Shown here piece after piece: positions 42,755-52,256 of a stretch of DNA of 64,000 nt. Numbering within the stretch: position 1 is the first letter of the stretch; every line of letters begins with the position of its first letter. Origin of the DNA: G965233625 sp965233625 (GTDB lineage Bacteria; Planctomycetota; Planctomycetia; Pirellulales; Pirellulaceae); contig OZ247499.1 in NCBI GenBank assembly GCA_965233625.1, positions 248,001 through 312,000 on the forward strand, written 5' to 3'. Both the position numbers and the translations under genes were made by a program. The notes under the pieces are model-generated. The model was given only the letters and a program-made list of their open reading frames with translations. It made no database searches and was not told the origin of the DNA.

Positions 42755-45334
42755 ATGATTTTGCATAATAAGACATCGCTTGAACCCGCCTTTCGCTCCC
42801 GCCACCTCTGTAATGCATTTCAGATGAACGCAATCCAATTCGCATATTGTCAGATTTCTCAAGCCGACCCGCGGAAAGCTTTTCAACTGAAGTGGCTTTC
42901 ACGACATTGCCTCTGGTTGTCCGCTTTAGTCCTTTGCCTTTCCGGGGCAGCGTCTGTTTCTGCGGCGGAGCCATTTGAAGCATTTCTGCAGAAGCACTGT
43001 ATCCGCTGTCATGGCGCTCAGAAGGAAGAAGGCGATATCCGCATTGATCGTCTGTCGCGAGACTTTAAGGCAGGGTTGGATACGCATCACTGGGCGGAGA
43101 TGCTTGATAAAGTCAACAGCGGTGAGATGCCGCCCGAAGATCAGCCGCAGCCCACACAGGACGAAATCTCAGCGTTCGTTTCCCGTTTAGACGCGCTACT
43201 GAAGGAAGGCCGGGCTGCCCGGATGGCGGCGCGGCCCGCGGTATCGCATTACCGGCTGAGCCGGAAAGAATACCAGCACACTGTGTACGACCTGCTGGGT
43301 GTGCGCTACGATCCGGCCAAGCCGGGTGAGCTGAACGAGGACACACTCTGGCACGGCTACGAACGCATCGGGTCGCAGCTTTCATTATCTCCATCGCACG
43401 TAGACCGATACTACCGCGCGGCGGACATCGTGCTTGATCGCGCTTTTCCTGAAACTACCAGCGAGGCCCGCAAAGTCCGCAAGACTGCCGCGGATTTACG
43501 TTACGGCGGCGGGAAGAAGCAACAGGAAGTCCTGGACCGTTTCGGAATCAAGCGGCCACTGCGATACCTGCTTTTCCCCGGACGCGTGACTTCGGCGATG
43601 TCTTCCAACTGGTTCGGCAGGACAGGACCGGAGCATAGCGGGCTTTATAAACTGCGTTTGCAGGCGAGCGGTATCCGCCCACCTGGCGGCCAGCCGGCAC
43701 ACCTTAGCATTGGCAAGCAGACCAGCGAGGAAACCGTAGACGGGCTCATTGAGTTTGATATCACGGCTCCGGAGGACAAGCCTCAGGTTTATGAATTTGA
43801 AGTGTTTCTTGAGATGCCAACGCAGCTGCATTTTGCAGTCGTTGCGACCGATGTTGTAGACAGACGTGGAGGCGCCGCCTTCCGCAATGCGCTGACAAGC
43901 CGGAATGGTTACCTCTTTACGCACAGCAGTGAGACGCTTCTGCTCAACCCGAATGCACCGCAGATGTTCGATGGGAAGGGGAACGGGATTTTCTCGACGG
44001 TAATCCTCGACTGGATCGAATGGGAAGGGCCACTCGTTACAGACGCGGAGAAGTCCCGGCGCGATGGCGTCATGCCCCCGGCGGACGCCACACCTGATGT
44101 GGTCGCTGCACATCTTAAACGCTTCGCCGAACGCGCCTGGCGACGGCCCGTGAAGATGGACGAATTAAAAGACTACCTCGAAACGTACCGGCTAGAACGT
44201 GAAGCGGGTGAAAAGACCGGCCAGGCCTATCGAACCGCGCTGCAAAGCGTTCTGACATCCCGCAACTTCATCTATCTGGTTGAGGGAGAACCTGCAGCCC
44301 GTCAGCAGCTGACCGGGTGGGAACTCGCATCGCGGCTTTCGTATTTCCTGTGGAGTTCTATGCCTGACGAAGCGTTAATTAACGCAGCCAGAAATGGCAA
44401 CCTGAAGGATGATGCTCTGCGGCAGCAAGTCGACCGGATGTTAACCGACGACCGGATCGCACGCTTTATCGAAGACTTTTCGCGGCAGTGGCTGCAACTT
44501 CATCGCGTGGGAATGTTTCCGCCCGATAAAAAGCTGTACCCCACCTACGACGATTGGCTCGAAACGAGCATGCGGGCCGAGCCGGTTGAGTATTTCCGCG
44601 AGGTGCTTACGAAGAACCTGCCCGTCGAGAGCTTTTTGGATTCCGGCTGGACGATGGCCAACGCGCGGCTGTGCGATTTCTATGGACTGCCAGAGCCAGA
44701 GAAGGACGGATTCCAGCGCGTATCGCTCAAGCCGGAGGACCACCGCGGCGGACTTCTAACGATGGGCGCTGTGCTTGGATTAACCTCCGACGGCACACGC
44801 CACCGGCCGGTGCATCGCGGCGTCTGGCTCAGCGAAACGATCTTCAACAAAACCCCGCCCTCGCCTCCTGCGAATGTTGACCCCATCGAGCCTATTCCGC
44901 CCAAGGGCGCCAAGATCACGATCCGCCAGAGAATCGAAGCCCATGCGAAGAACACAAGTTGCGCCGCCTGCCATCGCAACATAGATCCGCTGGGATTGGC
45001 GTTCGATCAATACGACGCAATCGGGCAGTGGCGCACCCGCGAGCAGGTTCCGACCGGCGTGGGCGAAGATCCGCTGGTTGATGCCTCGGGCGTGATGCCC
45101 GACGGACGTGCGTTTACTGATTCCGTCAACTTCAAGCGACTGCTGCTAGACGACCGTGACAAAATCGCGCGGGCCTTCATCGAACACCTCTGCACCTACG
45201 CCCTCCGCCGCGTGCTCACCGTCGATGACCGCGACGGCATACAGGCGATTGTCGACGTGGCAAAGCGGGATGGATACCGCGTTAAAGATATCGTCCGCGC
45301 CGTGGCATTGTCAGATTTGTTGCAGCAACGATGA
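42755..45334 (+). CDS. DUF1587/1592/1588/1585 secreted multihaem cytochrome
   Basis: 859 aa; the ATG at 42824 is an equally good start. After the signal (LWLSALVLCLSGAASVSAAEP) a first haem-c motif CIRCH (C82-H86) marks a PSCyt1-like domain; then DUF1587 (SHYRLSRKEYQHTVYDLLGV), DUF1595-like, DUF1592 (GWELASRLSYFLWSSMPDEA), DUF1588 with CAACH in NTSCAACHRNIDPLG, and DUF1585 (YALRRVLTVDDRDGIQAI). Two CxxCH motifs imply a dihaem protein in the cell envelope. The first domain binds haem as in cytochrome c; redox partner and substrate are unknown. Its DUF1552 partner is separated from it by the inserted element at 45343-45815. Confidence 0.9.
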   Translation: MILHNKTSLEPAFRSRHLCNAFQMNAIQFAYCQISQADPRKAFQLKWLSRHCLWLSALVLCLSGAASVSAAEPFEAFLQKHCIRCHGAQKEEGDIRIDRLSRDFKAGLDTHHWAEMLDKVNSGEMPPEDQPQPTQDEISAFVSRLDALLKEGRAARMAARPAVSHYRLSRKEYQHTVYDLLGVRYDPAKPGELNEDTLWHGYERIGSQLSLSPSHVDRYYRAADIVLDRAFPETTSEARKVRKTAADLRYGGGKKQQEVLDRFGIKRPLRYLLFPGRVTSAMSSNWFGRTGPEHSGLYKLRLQASGIRPPGGQPAHLSIGKQTSEETVDGLIEFDITAPEDKPQVYEFEVFLEMPTQLHFAVVATDVVDRRGGAAFRNALTSRNGYLFTHSSETLLLNPNAPQMFDGKGNGIFSTVILDWIEWEGPLVTDAEKSRRDGVMPPADATPDVVAAHLKRFAERAWRRPVKMDELKDYLETYRLEREAGEKTGQAYRTALQSVLTSRNFIYLVEGEPAARQQLTGWELASRLSYFLWSSMPDEALINAARNGNLKDDALRQQVDRMLTDDRIARFIEDFSRQWLQLHRVGMFPPDKKLYPTYDDWLETSMRAEPVEYFREVLTKNLPVESFLDSGWTMANARLCDFYGLPEPEKDGFQRVSLKPEDHRGGLLTMGAVLGLTSDGTRHRPVHRGVWLSETIFNKTPPSPPANVDPIEPIPPKGAKITIRQRIEAHAKNTSCAACHRNIDPLGLAFDQYDAIGQWRTREQVPTGVGEDPLVDASGVMPDGRAFTDSVNFKRLLLDDRDKIARAFIEHLCTYALRRVLTVDDRDGIQAIVDVAKRDGYRVKDIVRAVALSDLLQQR

Positions 45335-45342
45335 GTTGCGGC

Positions 45343-45380
45343 GGAATGATTATTGATGGATGGAGATTGAAAAATGCAAA
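45343..45380 (+). repeat. Left inverted repeat of the element
   Basis: 38 bp, begins GGAATGATTATTGAT and ends GAAAAATGCAAA. The start codon of the four-helix-bundle gene (45374-45376) lies inside it, so the stem would sequester translation initiation. Confidence 0.85.
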
Positions 45381-45760
45381 ATGGAGGGCGGAGAGGAGCA
45401 GATATTGAAGAACGGTTGCTGGAGTTTGCGGTACGTGTTGGCAAAGCTGTAGATTCGCTCCCCGACACTCGACTTGCCCGGCATATTGCTGGTCAGCTGA
45501 TCCGCGCCGGAACATCTCCCGCTCCCAATTATGCGGAAGGGTGTGCCGCGGAAAGCAAGAAGGACTTCATCCATAAACTTGCAATTGCCTTGAAAGAACT
45601 TCGCGAAAGCAATGTATGGATTCAAATGATCGTGAAGTCAGACCTAATTCCCGGGCAACGCCTCGAACCGTTACTCGACGAATGCGACCAGCTTTGCAGA
45701 ATCATCGCAAAATCACTCGTAACCGCCAAATCAAACCTATCACAAAACAAAGCAACCTAA
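45374..45760 (+). CDS. Four-helix-bundle protein (23S rRNA IVS/S23-like)
   Basis: 128 aa, near the family's usual ~120. Typical helical pattern: IEERLLEFAVRVGKAVDSLP, then RLARHIAGQLIRAGTSPAPNYAEGC, KKDFIHKLAIALKELRESNVWI and LEPLLDECDQLCRIIAKSLVTAK. The family was first found in 23S rRNA intervening sequences and occurs as stray copies elsewhere; its biochemical role is unknown, though RNA or nucleic-acid binding is suspected. The ATG lies in the left inverted repeat, and the gene sits in the same orientation as the surrounding operon. Composition is less GC-rich than its neighbours, in line with a transferred element. Confidence 0.9.
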   Translation: MQNGGRRGADIEERLLEFAVRVGKAVDSLPDTRLARHIAGQLIRAGTSPAPNYAEGCAAESKKDFIHKLAIALKELRESNVWIQMIVKSDLIPGQRLEPLLDECDQLCRIIAKSLVTAKSNLSQNKAT

Positions 45761-45777
45761 ACCGCACCCACAAACAC

Positions 45778-45815
45778 TCTGCATTTTTCATTCTCCATTA
45801 ATCAATAATCATTCC
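45778..45815 (-). repeat. Right inverted repeat of the element
   Basis: 38 bp ending ATAATCATTCC, the inverted copy of 45343-45380 with four mismatches. It begins 17 bp after the four-helix-bundle stop codon. Confidence 0.85.
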
Positions 45816-45884
45816 CACCATCCCCAACCACTTCTTCCCACCCCTCAACATCAGCCTCAGACCACTCCCACAAAAAGAAAAACT

Positions 45885-47237
45885 ATGAACTATCTATCAC
45901 AATCCTGGCTGATCGATCGCCGGCATGCTTTGCGTGCGATGGGCACCTGCATTTCGCTGCCGTTTCTGGAATGCATGGTGCCGCTTGGCGCCGCAGAGCC
46001 GACCGCTTCTCCACGGCGCAGCGCGTTTATCTACCTTGCCAACGGCGTACATTCTCTGAACTATCAGATCACCAAGCCGGGCAGGGGTTACGAATTCTCA
46101 CGGTCGCTTAAACCGCTGGAGAAACACCGTGAAGTCATCACGCCCGTCAGCGGTCTGCATCATCCGGGAAGCCTTGGCCATCACCACAACTGCATCAACA
46201 TCTGGCTGACAGGCGCCAAGATCGGCCCTTCGGAACGCAACACCATCTCCGTGGACCAGAAGATGGCGCAGGTAACGGCGCAGCATACCCGGTACCCGTC
46301 GATGGAGATCGCCCTCACACAGAATTCACTTGCCTGGACGGCAGACGGCGTGCAGTTGCCAGCGATGCGGCGTTGTAGCGAGATCTTCGCCTCGCTGTTT
46401 GAAGAACCCAAAGGCGGCATCGCAGCGCAGCGTCGGGAGCTACGTCGTAAAGCGAGCGTCCTCGATGACAACCTGGCCGAGGTAAAACGGCTTAAGCAAC
46501 AGATGGGATCTGCCGATAAAGGTCGCCTCGACCAGTATCTGACTTCCATTCGAGAAGCCGAGATCCGCACACGCCGGGCTGATGCATGGCTCGATACGCC
46601 GCTGCCAGAAATCTCTGCTGCCGATCGTAAACGTACGAACCGTGATATTTCTAAAACGCAGGCTGGCGACTACTTCCGCACCGTTTACGACCTGATGGTG
46701 CTCGCCTTTCAGACGGACGTCACACGTGTGGCCACGTTTAGTCTGGGTGGCGAAGGTGATGCTTTCGCGATTCCGGAAATCGGCATCACCGAGTCGCGGC
46801 ATCAACTCAGCCACCACGGCGGGGATGAAGGCTACATGGAGAAACTGACGAATTACGACACCTTCGCCATCGAGCAGTTCAGTTACTTCCTCTCGCGACT
46901 GAACGAGACAAAGGACTTAAACGGCAAGCCGCTGATTAACTCGACAATGGCTCTGTTTGGCAGTGGCATGTGTTACGGTCATAGCCACGGCAACGCCAAC
47001 CTTCCGTTAGTCCTGGCAGGCGGTTCTGACCTTGGACTGAAGCATGGCAGCCATCTCGATTTTAATCAGGGACACTTCAAAGGCTATCAGCTTGATAAGC
47101 CGGGTGAACACTACGGGCTTTGCAGCCGTCCTGCCAACGCCGATGCCCACATGAGCAACCTGCTCCTGCTGATGGCGCAGCGCATGGGTGTTGAAACCGA
47201 TTCGTTTGGCGATAGCAACAAGGTGGTCGAACTATGA
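45885..47237 (+). CDS. DUF1552 family protein, Tat-type export
   Basis: 450 aa. A Tat-like N-terminus (DRRHALRAMG, residues ~11-20, then CISLPFLECMVPLGA) precedes the DUF1552 body: IYLANGVHSLNYQI, SGLHHPGSLGHHHNCINIWLTGAKIG, LTSIREAEIRTRRADAW, HQLSHHGGDEGYMEKL and LFGSGMCYGHSHGNANLPLVLAGG. It is the normal partner of the DUF1592-type cytochrome upstream and a paralogue of 1031-2329. It lacks a Shine-Dalgarno and instead follows AAAAAGAAAAAC in a G-depleted leader. Its ATGA overlaps the next gene by 4 bp. Confidence 0.9.
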   Translation: MNYLSQSWLIDRRHALRAMGTCISLPFLECMVPLGAAEPTASPRRSAFIYLANGVHSLNYQITKPGRGYEFSRSLKPLEKHREVITPVSGLHHPGSLGHHHNCINIWLTGAKIGPSERNTISVDQKMAQVTAQHTRYPSMEIALTQNSLAWTADGVQLPAMRRCSEIFASLFEEPKGGIAAQRRELRRKASVLDDNLAEVKRLKQQMGSADKGRLDQYLTSIREAEIRTRRADAWLDTPLPEISAADRKRTNRDISKTQAGDYFRTVYDLMVLAFQTDVTRVATFSLGGEGDAFAIPEIGITESRHQLSHHGGDEGYMEKLTNYDTFAIEQFSYFLSRLNETKDLNGKPLINSTMALFGSGMCYGHSHGNANLPLVLAGGSDLGLKHGSHLDFNQGHFKGYQLDKPGEHYGLCSRPANADAHMSNLLLLMAQRMGVETDSFGDSNKVVEL

Positions 47238-48511
47238 AATACGTTCTTCAATCTTTAGCAATGGTGCTGCTGGCTGCTGGTTCATTCTTCCTGCTTGGAC
47301 CTGTCGCAGGTCAAGAAGCAACTGACGGCGTCTTTCGTCCCGAACCAGGGAAGTTCCCGCCGCTTGAAAAGGCTCATGCGTACCGCGGTGAGCTGGTGTT
47401 TGTGGATCATGCCAACCGGCGAGGTAGTATCCGCGTCGAGGGTTCGGGGATGTTCTACCGGAATGATCCGCATCCCTTCGCCATGCTGCCTTATGGCATC
47501 GTGCGGTACCGTGGGGCGACGGCTGACCTGCGTGACATCCCTTTAGGTTCTGTGCTCCACGTCCGTGGCTTTCTGCCGCCCGATCCTAAGACTTCCGCCG
47601 TGCCCGTGTTGCCGGTGAATAACAAATCAAAGGATGCCAACCACAATCGTGGCACAGGCATTTTCCCTGCCGAGAATCATGTGCTTCTGCTGGAAGACGA
47701 GCCCAGCTACTGCCTACGCGCGGGCAAAGTCTGGAAGCTGAAAGAATTAGATATCAACAACAACCAGGGAATGATCACCGCAAGTCGCGAAGCGAAAAAC
47801 GGCGGTGACGGCAAACCCGCCACGGAGAAGATGACATTCGACGCTGCTACACGCATTTGGCGCGGCCGCGAACGTTTGAGCGTTAGTGAACTGATCGACG
47901 AAGGCGTCTGGCCTGCCAGCGGCAAGAAGTCTCTCAAGGACCAGGCGGTGCTGCTTGGTATTTCGTGGAAGCCGACGCCGGGCGGGGTGTTCACGCGGTT
48001 CCACATTTCAGACATCTGGCTAGACGACACAGCCATGCAGCGCGCCGCCCGTCAGCAAACAGAAACGCACAAGGCGTTTATCCGCACGCGGTGGATGGCA
48101 GCGTGGGTGGATAAAGTTGAGTACGGCAAATTCGGCAGCGCCACGGTGACGGCGACTTTGTTCGGCGGCATGGACGAAACGCTCTACGCCGATTTCAAGA
48201 AAGGTTCTTCCGCCATGATGAACGCGGTCGAGAATACTTTGAAGCACACCCACGGCGCTTATGGTCCTGCTCACATGGCCTGCCGGGGTCCAGTTGTGGA
48301 AGTTGTTAAGTCGAAAGAACAGGCGCCCGTTGGCAGCAGCGGGATTCAGATCCAGTTTAAGACGGACCTGATCATCGAGGGCATCCGCCCTGGCAGAGTC
48401 GTGCGTGTGCGTCCTTCAAACTGGCCGCAGGTCAACCTGCCGCGAGAGGAGTATCTTAACGACAGTATTGAAGAACGGTTCCCCAGCCCCGCGATCTTCC
48501 CGCACTACTAA
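47234..48511 (+). CDS. Secreted 425-aa protein of unknown family, co-translated with DUF1552
   Basis: A signal peptide (VLQSLAMVLLAAGSFFLLGPVAGQ) is followed by beta-rich sequence with OB-like pieces: AYRGELVFVDHANRRGSIRVEGS, GSVLHVRGFLPPDP, and later WMAAWVDKVEYGKFGSATVTATLFGG, FKTDLIIEGIRPGRVVRVRPSNWPQVNLPREEYLNDS. No catalytic or haem motif is visible, and I do not recognise the family. It overlaps the DUF1552 stop by 4 bp and is followed after 14 bp by the DUF1549/DUF1553 gene, so it belongs to the same transcription unit and may be an accessory or assembly subunit. Confidence 0.75.
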   Translation: MKYVLQSLAMVLLAAGSFFLLGPVAGQEATDGVFRPEPGKFPPLEKAHAYRGELVFVDHANRRGSIRVEGSGMFYRNDPHPFAMLPYGIVRYRGATADLRDIPLGSVLHVRGFLPPDPKTSAVPVLPVNNKSKDANHNRGTGIFPAENHVLLLEDEPSYCLRAGKVWKLKELDINNNQGMITASREAKNGGDGKPATEKMTFDAATRIWRGRERLSVSELIDEGVWPASGKKSLKDQAVLLGISWKPTPGGVFTRFHISDIWLDDTAMQRAARQQTETHKAFIRTRWMAAWVDKVEYGKFGSATVTATLFGGMDETLYADFKKGSSAMMNAVENTLKHTHGAYGPAHMACRGPVVEVVKSKEQAPVGSSGIQIQFKTDLIIEGIRPGRVVRVRPSNWPQVNLPREEYLNDSIEERFPSPAIFPHY

Positions 48512-48525
48512 GACACGGAGGTCGA

Positions 48526-51500
48526 ATGATGACACATTTCAAAAAAGTCTATTCAGTCGCGCCGCTGTGTCTGTGCGTTCTATTGCAGCTTTCCATCGCG
48601 ACGGCTGACGACAGTTCATCGCCTGTTACGCGGTGGGATTTTGATGCGACAGACACCATCGAATATCAAGCGAGAGGCAACGTAAAACGCAACCAGCCCG
48701 GTCCGCGGCCACCTGAATTCCCAGCCATGGCGGCGAATAACACGGCGGTGCGCGTGGACGCAGCAGCGTATCTAGCGGTTCCTGATTCTGGGCCGGGTAG
48801 TAATTTCGATTTTACGAATGGCGATGCGGTCACCATCGAAGCATGGGTGAATCCGTCTGTTCTGCGCGAAGGTCAGGTCAGCTATGTCATCGGCAAAGGC
48901 CGAACCGGCTCGCCCAAGTTCGCCCGCGATAATCAAAACTGGTCGTTGCGGATCGTCGGCGCGAAGAATGAAGCGAAGCTCAGCTTTCTATTTGCCACAA
49001 AGCTGTCCAGCAGTGAGGCCCATTGGCACCGCTGGGATTCGAAGCTTGGTTTTCCCGTTGGTACGGGGTGGCATCACATCGCCATCGCGTACAGGTTTGG
49101 CGACCCCCAATCAATCCGCGGATGGGTGAACGGCGAACCGACGTCAGGCAACTGGAGTTACGGGGGCGAGACAAAGGAGCCGCCCGTTGTTGATGACGAT
49201 GAGGTGCGTATTGGCAGCGGTTTCGCTGGGCTGATCGACGCGATTGCAATTCACCGCGCTTTGCTTGATGACAAGGTTGTGGCGTCACGGTTCCGTCGCG
49301 TTGGCAAGCCCCGCGTGGTGAAGCCTCAGCCGGAGGTTATGCCGGAATTGGCCAATGTGCCCGAAGATCGCGTGCTGGTGCAGTTATCTGCTGGCTTGCC
49401 CACGCATAACCGTTGGCCTAATGAAGGCGAACCGTGGCCGGAAGAATCTGTCCGCTGGACGGGCGATGCGTTCATCCTGCCACGTATTCCGCTGCAGTTT
49501 GACACATGGGGAATACGTTCCGCCTGGAAGGCTCCGGTCCTGCTGCGTATGGTGGCCGATGTGAATTTGCCACCCGGCAAACATCGCGTGTTAATGCGTG
49601 GCCGTGCATTGGGCCGGTTGTGGATCAACGGCAAAATTGTCGCCCGGACAAAAGCGGTCACAAAACGTCCGCCGGACGGTGAAGAAAGAGTTACGCCCGT
49701 CGCGCAGCCGCCCTTACCTGGCACGCGTGTGCACGGTTATCACCAGCAGGAAGTGACCGGTGAAGTGACGATTGAAAACGGTTCCACCGGCAAATCACGC
49801 GTCGTGCTGGAGCTTATCGTCGGCGGCAAAGGGCAGCGGACGGAAACCGGCGAAATCTGCGTCGCGATGCTTTCGGAAGATGGCAAATCATACGAAGTGC
49901 TGGCGCCAGGCTCCTCGCGACTTGCTCTTACCGATGCTGCTGTCGAGCCCGCGCTGGCTGCCATGGAAGCGTCGCTGGCCCGGATGGATGACCAGCGGCG
50001 GCGGCAAGCCATGGCGTCTCAAAGTGCTTTCTGGCAGACGCGTCATGAACTCGCACGCGAGTGGGCCAAAGAAAATCCGGCGCGGCAACCAGGCGACGCT
50101 TCGCATCCAGTCGATGCTTTTATCCTGTCCAAAATAGATCGCGCTGTCGCTGCCTCATCGGGCGCCGGTGCGAGCCAGGCGAAACACTTCCATGGGAAGG
50201 TGCTGCCAATCCTTCGCGAGAACTGCTTCCGTTGCCATGGTGAGAAAGATAAAGGTGGATTGAAACTGGATTCGCGTGCTGCGGCCCTTAAAGCAGGTGA
50301 GTCGGATGAGCCGGCAATCGTTCCTGGCGACCTGGAGGCGAGCGAATTAATCGTGCGGGTCCGCGATGGAGATATGCCCCCTACTGGCGACGGCCTTCCC
50401 CAGAAACAGGTCAAGCTGCTGGAGCAATGGGTGAAAGACGGCGCTGTCTGGCCAGCGCCGCCGCTCTCTAAGTCTGATGTAGCGCTATCACCAGTAGTAA
50501 ACGATGCATCATTCCTGCGGCGTGTTTACCTGGACACCGTGGGCGTGCCTCCGACGGCTGATGAAGCCCGCGCATTCCTGGCGGATGAGACTTCCGGTAA
50601 ACGCAACCGGCTGATTGACCGGCTTCTGAAGGACGAAAGGTTTGCTGACGGGTGGATGAGCTTCTGGCTTGATCTGCTTGCAGAGAATCCGACGTTGATT
50701 AATCAGTCGATGGGCAGCACCGGCCCGTTCCGCTGGTTCCTTTACGATTCGTTGCGCGATAGAAAACCGCTGGACCGCATGGTCACAGAGCTAATTCTGA
50801 TGCGTGGCGGTGCGGCGGAAGGCGGCAGCGCCGGTTTCGGCATGGCAAGCGAAAACGATTCGCCCATGGCGGCCAAGGGGCACATTGTCGCCTCGGCCTT
50901 TCTGGGCATCGAACTGCAGTGCGCCCGCTGTCACGATTCTCCCTACCACAGCACAACCCAGAAGGATTTATATTCGCTGGCCGCAATGCTTAGCCGCAAA
51001 CCGGTCTTCGTTCCAAAAACAAGTCGCGTGCCAGCGGCGTTCTTTGAGAATCAGAAAGTACGCAAATCGCTGATTCAAGTGACGCTTCCTGCCAATCAAG
51101 CCGTGCCTGCCCAGTGGCCGTTCGCTTCGGTTACTGGAGTGACTGACGATGAGAACATCAACCGGCTCGTGCAGAATCCTGGCGATACGCGAGAGCGGCT
51201 TGCAGCGCTGATCACCGCGCCGCAGAACATGCGTTTCTCGCGCGTGGTTGTAAATCGTATCTGGAAAAAACTGATCGGCGCCGGCTTTGTCGAACCTGTG
51301 CACGACTGGGAAGGCAATGCGGCCAGCCATCCGGAGTTGCTAAACTGGCTGGCTCAAGAGCTTATCGCCAATGACTATAACTTCCGTCATATTGTGCGAC
51401 TGATTCTCACATCGAAGACATACCAGCGTGCTGCAACGGGCAGTAATCTCGCTGCCGCGGCCGGAATGCGATTCTTCAACGCTCCTGAACGTCGCCGTCT

Positions 51501-52215
51501 GACTGCGGAACAGATCGTTGACTCGCTGCATCAGGCAACCGGGCGCCCGTTTGATGTTGAGGAGTTAACCTTTGTGCATGACGGCCGGCGGACGCTAGGT
51601 CAGAGGCAGACTCTGGGGAAACCGACACGGGCATGGATGTTTGGTGATTTGAAGAATGAACGCGATCGTCCCAGCTTATCGCTGCCTAAAGCCCGCGCCG
51701 TGGTGGACGTGCTGGAAGCTTTCGGCTGGACGGGTGCACGGCAGAAGCCCATCAATGGGCGTGAGACGGACCCGAACGTGCTGCAACCCGGCGTGCTCGC
51801 CAACGGTGCACTTTCCGTATCGCTGACGCGGGCGGCGCATCGAAGCAACCTGGCGGAACTTGCCGTTGCGGCGAAATCGCCCGGTTCGCTTGTCGATACG
51901 TTGTTCCTGCAAACCCTCAGCCGGTTGCCGGCGCCGGACGAACGAAAAGCTTTCAGCGATGCGTTGTCCGCAGGATTCGACAGCCGCCTTGTTGCGGAAG
52001 ACAGGATTGCGAAGGTGGAACCGCTGCCGCCGCTGCCACAGGTGACTTGGTTCAATCATGCACGGCCAAAGGCGAATGAGATTCAGCTGGAAATCGAACG
52101 TCGCGTTCTTGCCGGTCCGCCCCCTGATCCGCGTCTTTCGCCAGCCTGGCGGAGCGCTTTGGAAGATACCGTGTGGAGCCTGATTAATCACCGTGAGTTC
52201 GCGTGGATTCCTTAG
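48526..52215 (+). CDS. LamG - PSCyt1 - DUF1549 - DUF1553 secreted cytochrome
   Basis: 1229 aa. Signal peptide (VAPLCLCVLLQLSIATA), then a concanavalin/LamG-type lectin domain (~35-250: AVTIEAWVNPSVLREGQ, HHIAIAYRFGDPQSIRGWVNGE, VRIGSGFAGLIDAIAIH). A PSCyt1 haem domain has C567-F-R-C570-H571; DUF1549 follows (VYLDTVGVPPTADEARAFLAD, LIDRLLKDERFADGWMSFWLDL) with a second CARCH at ~799 in QCARCHDSPYHST. DUF1553 closes the protein (FSRVVVNRIWKKLIGAGFV, SHPELLNWLAQELI, LLFLQTLSRLPAPDERK-like region). A predicted dihaem, carbohydrate-targeted envelope protein; substrate unknown. Paired with the DUF1501 gene that starts 42 bp later. Confidence 0.9.
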   Translation: MMTHFKKVYSVAPLCLCVLLQLSIATADDSSSPVTRWDFDATDTIEYQARGNVKRNQPGPRPPEFPAMAANNTAVRVDAAAYLAVPDSGPGSNFDFTNGDAVTIEAWVNPSVLREGQVSYVIGKGRTGSPKFARDNQNWSLRIVGAKNEAKLSFLFATKLSSSEAHWHRWDSKLGFPVGTGWHHIAIAYRFGDPQSIRGWVNGEPTSGNWSYGGETKEPPVVDDDEVRIGSGFAGLIDAIAIHRALLDDKVVASRFRRVGKPRVVKPQPEVMPELANVPEDRVLVQLSAGLPTHNRWPNEGEPWPEESVRWTGDAFILPRIPLQFDTWGIRSAWKAPVLLRMVADVNLPPGKHRVLMRGRALGRLWINGKIVARTKAVTKRPPDGEERVTPVAQPPLPGTRVHGYHQQEVTGEVTIENGSTGKSRVVLELIVGGKGQRTETGEICVAMLSEDGKSYEVLAPGSSRLALTDAAVEPALAAMEASLARMDDQRRRQAMASQSAFWQTRHELAREWAKENPARQPGDASHPVDAFILSKIDRAVAASSGAGASQAKHFHGKVLPILRENCFRCHGEKDKGGLKLDSRAAALKAGESDEPAIVPGDLEASELIVRVRDGDMPPTGDGLPQKQVKLLEQWVKDGAVWPAPPLSKSDVALSPVVNDASFLRRVYLDTVGVPPTADEARAFLADETSGKRNRLIDRLLKDERFADGWMSFWLDLLAENPTLINQSMGSTGPFRWFLYDSLRDRKPLDRMVTELILMRGGAAEGGSAGFGMASENDSPMAAKGHIVASAFLGIELQCARCHDSPYHSTTQKDLYSLAAMLSRKPVFVPKTSRVPAAFFENQKVRKSLIQVTLPANQAVPAQWPFASVTGVTDDENINRLVQNPGDTRERLAALITAPQNMRFSRVVVNRIWKKLIGAGFVEPVHDWEGNAASHPELLNWLAQELIANDYNFRHIVRLILTSKTYQRAATGSNLAAAAGMRFFNAPERRRLTAEQIVDSLHQATGRPFDVEELTFVHDGRRTLGQRQTLGKPTRAWMFGDLKNERDRPSLSLPKARAVVDVLEAFGWTGARQKPINGRETDPNVLQPGVLANGALSVSLTRAAHRSNLAELAVAAKSPGSLVDTLFLQTLSRLPAPDERKAFSDALSAGFDSRLVAEDRIAKVEPLPPLPQVTWFNHARPKANEIQLEIERRVLAGPPPDPRLSPAWRSALEDTVWSLINHREFAWIP

Positions 52216-52256
52216 CAGAAGCCACCGCTGAAACCCAGAACACATCGAGTTCGTCT

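Larger units (their letters stand above)
45343..45815 (+). mobile_element. IVS-like element: four-helix-bundle gene bounded by 38-bp inverted repeats
   Basis: 473-bp element inserted 8 bp after the DUF1592 stop and 69 bp before the DUF1552 start. The arms 45343-45380 and 45778-45815 are inverted copies identical at 34 of 38 positions (mismatches at left-arm positions 45358, 45359, 45367 and 45379). The single gene between them is a four-helix-bundle protein of the 23S-rRNA intervening-sequence family. Transcripts would fold into a long stem that RNase III could cleave, as in rRNA IVSs. No target-site duplication was found. Confidence 0.8.

Noticed and set aside
45343..45815. Classical insertion sequence
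   Set aside because: No transposase; the only gene is a four-helix-bundle protein, and no target duplication was seen.
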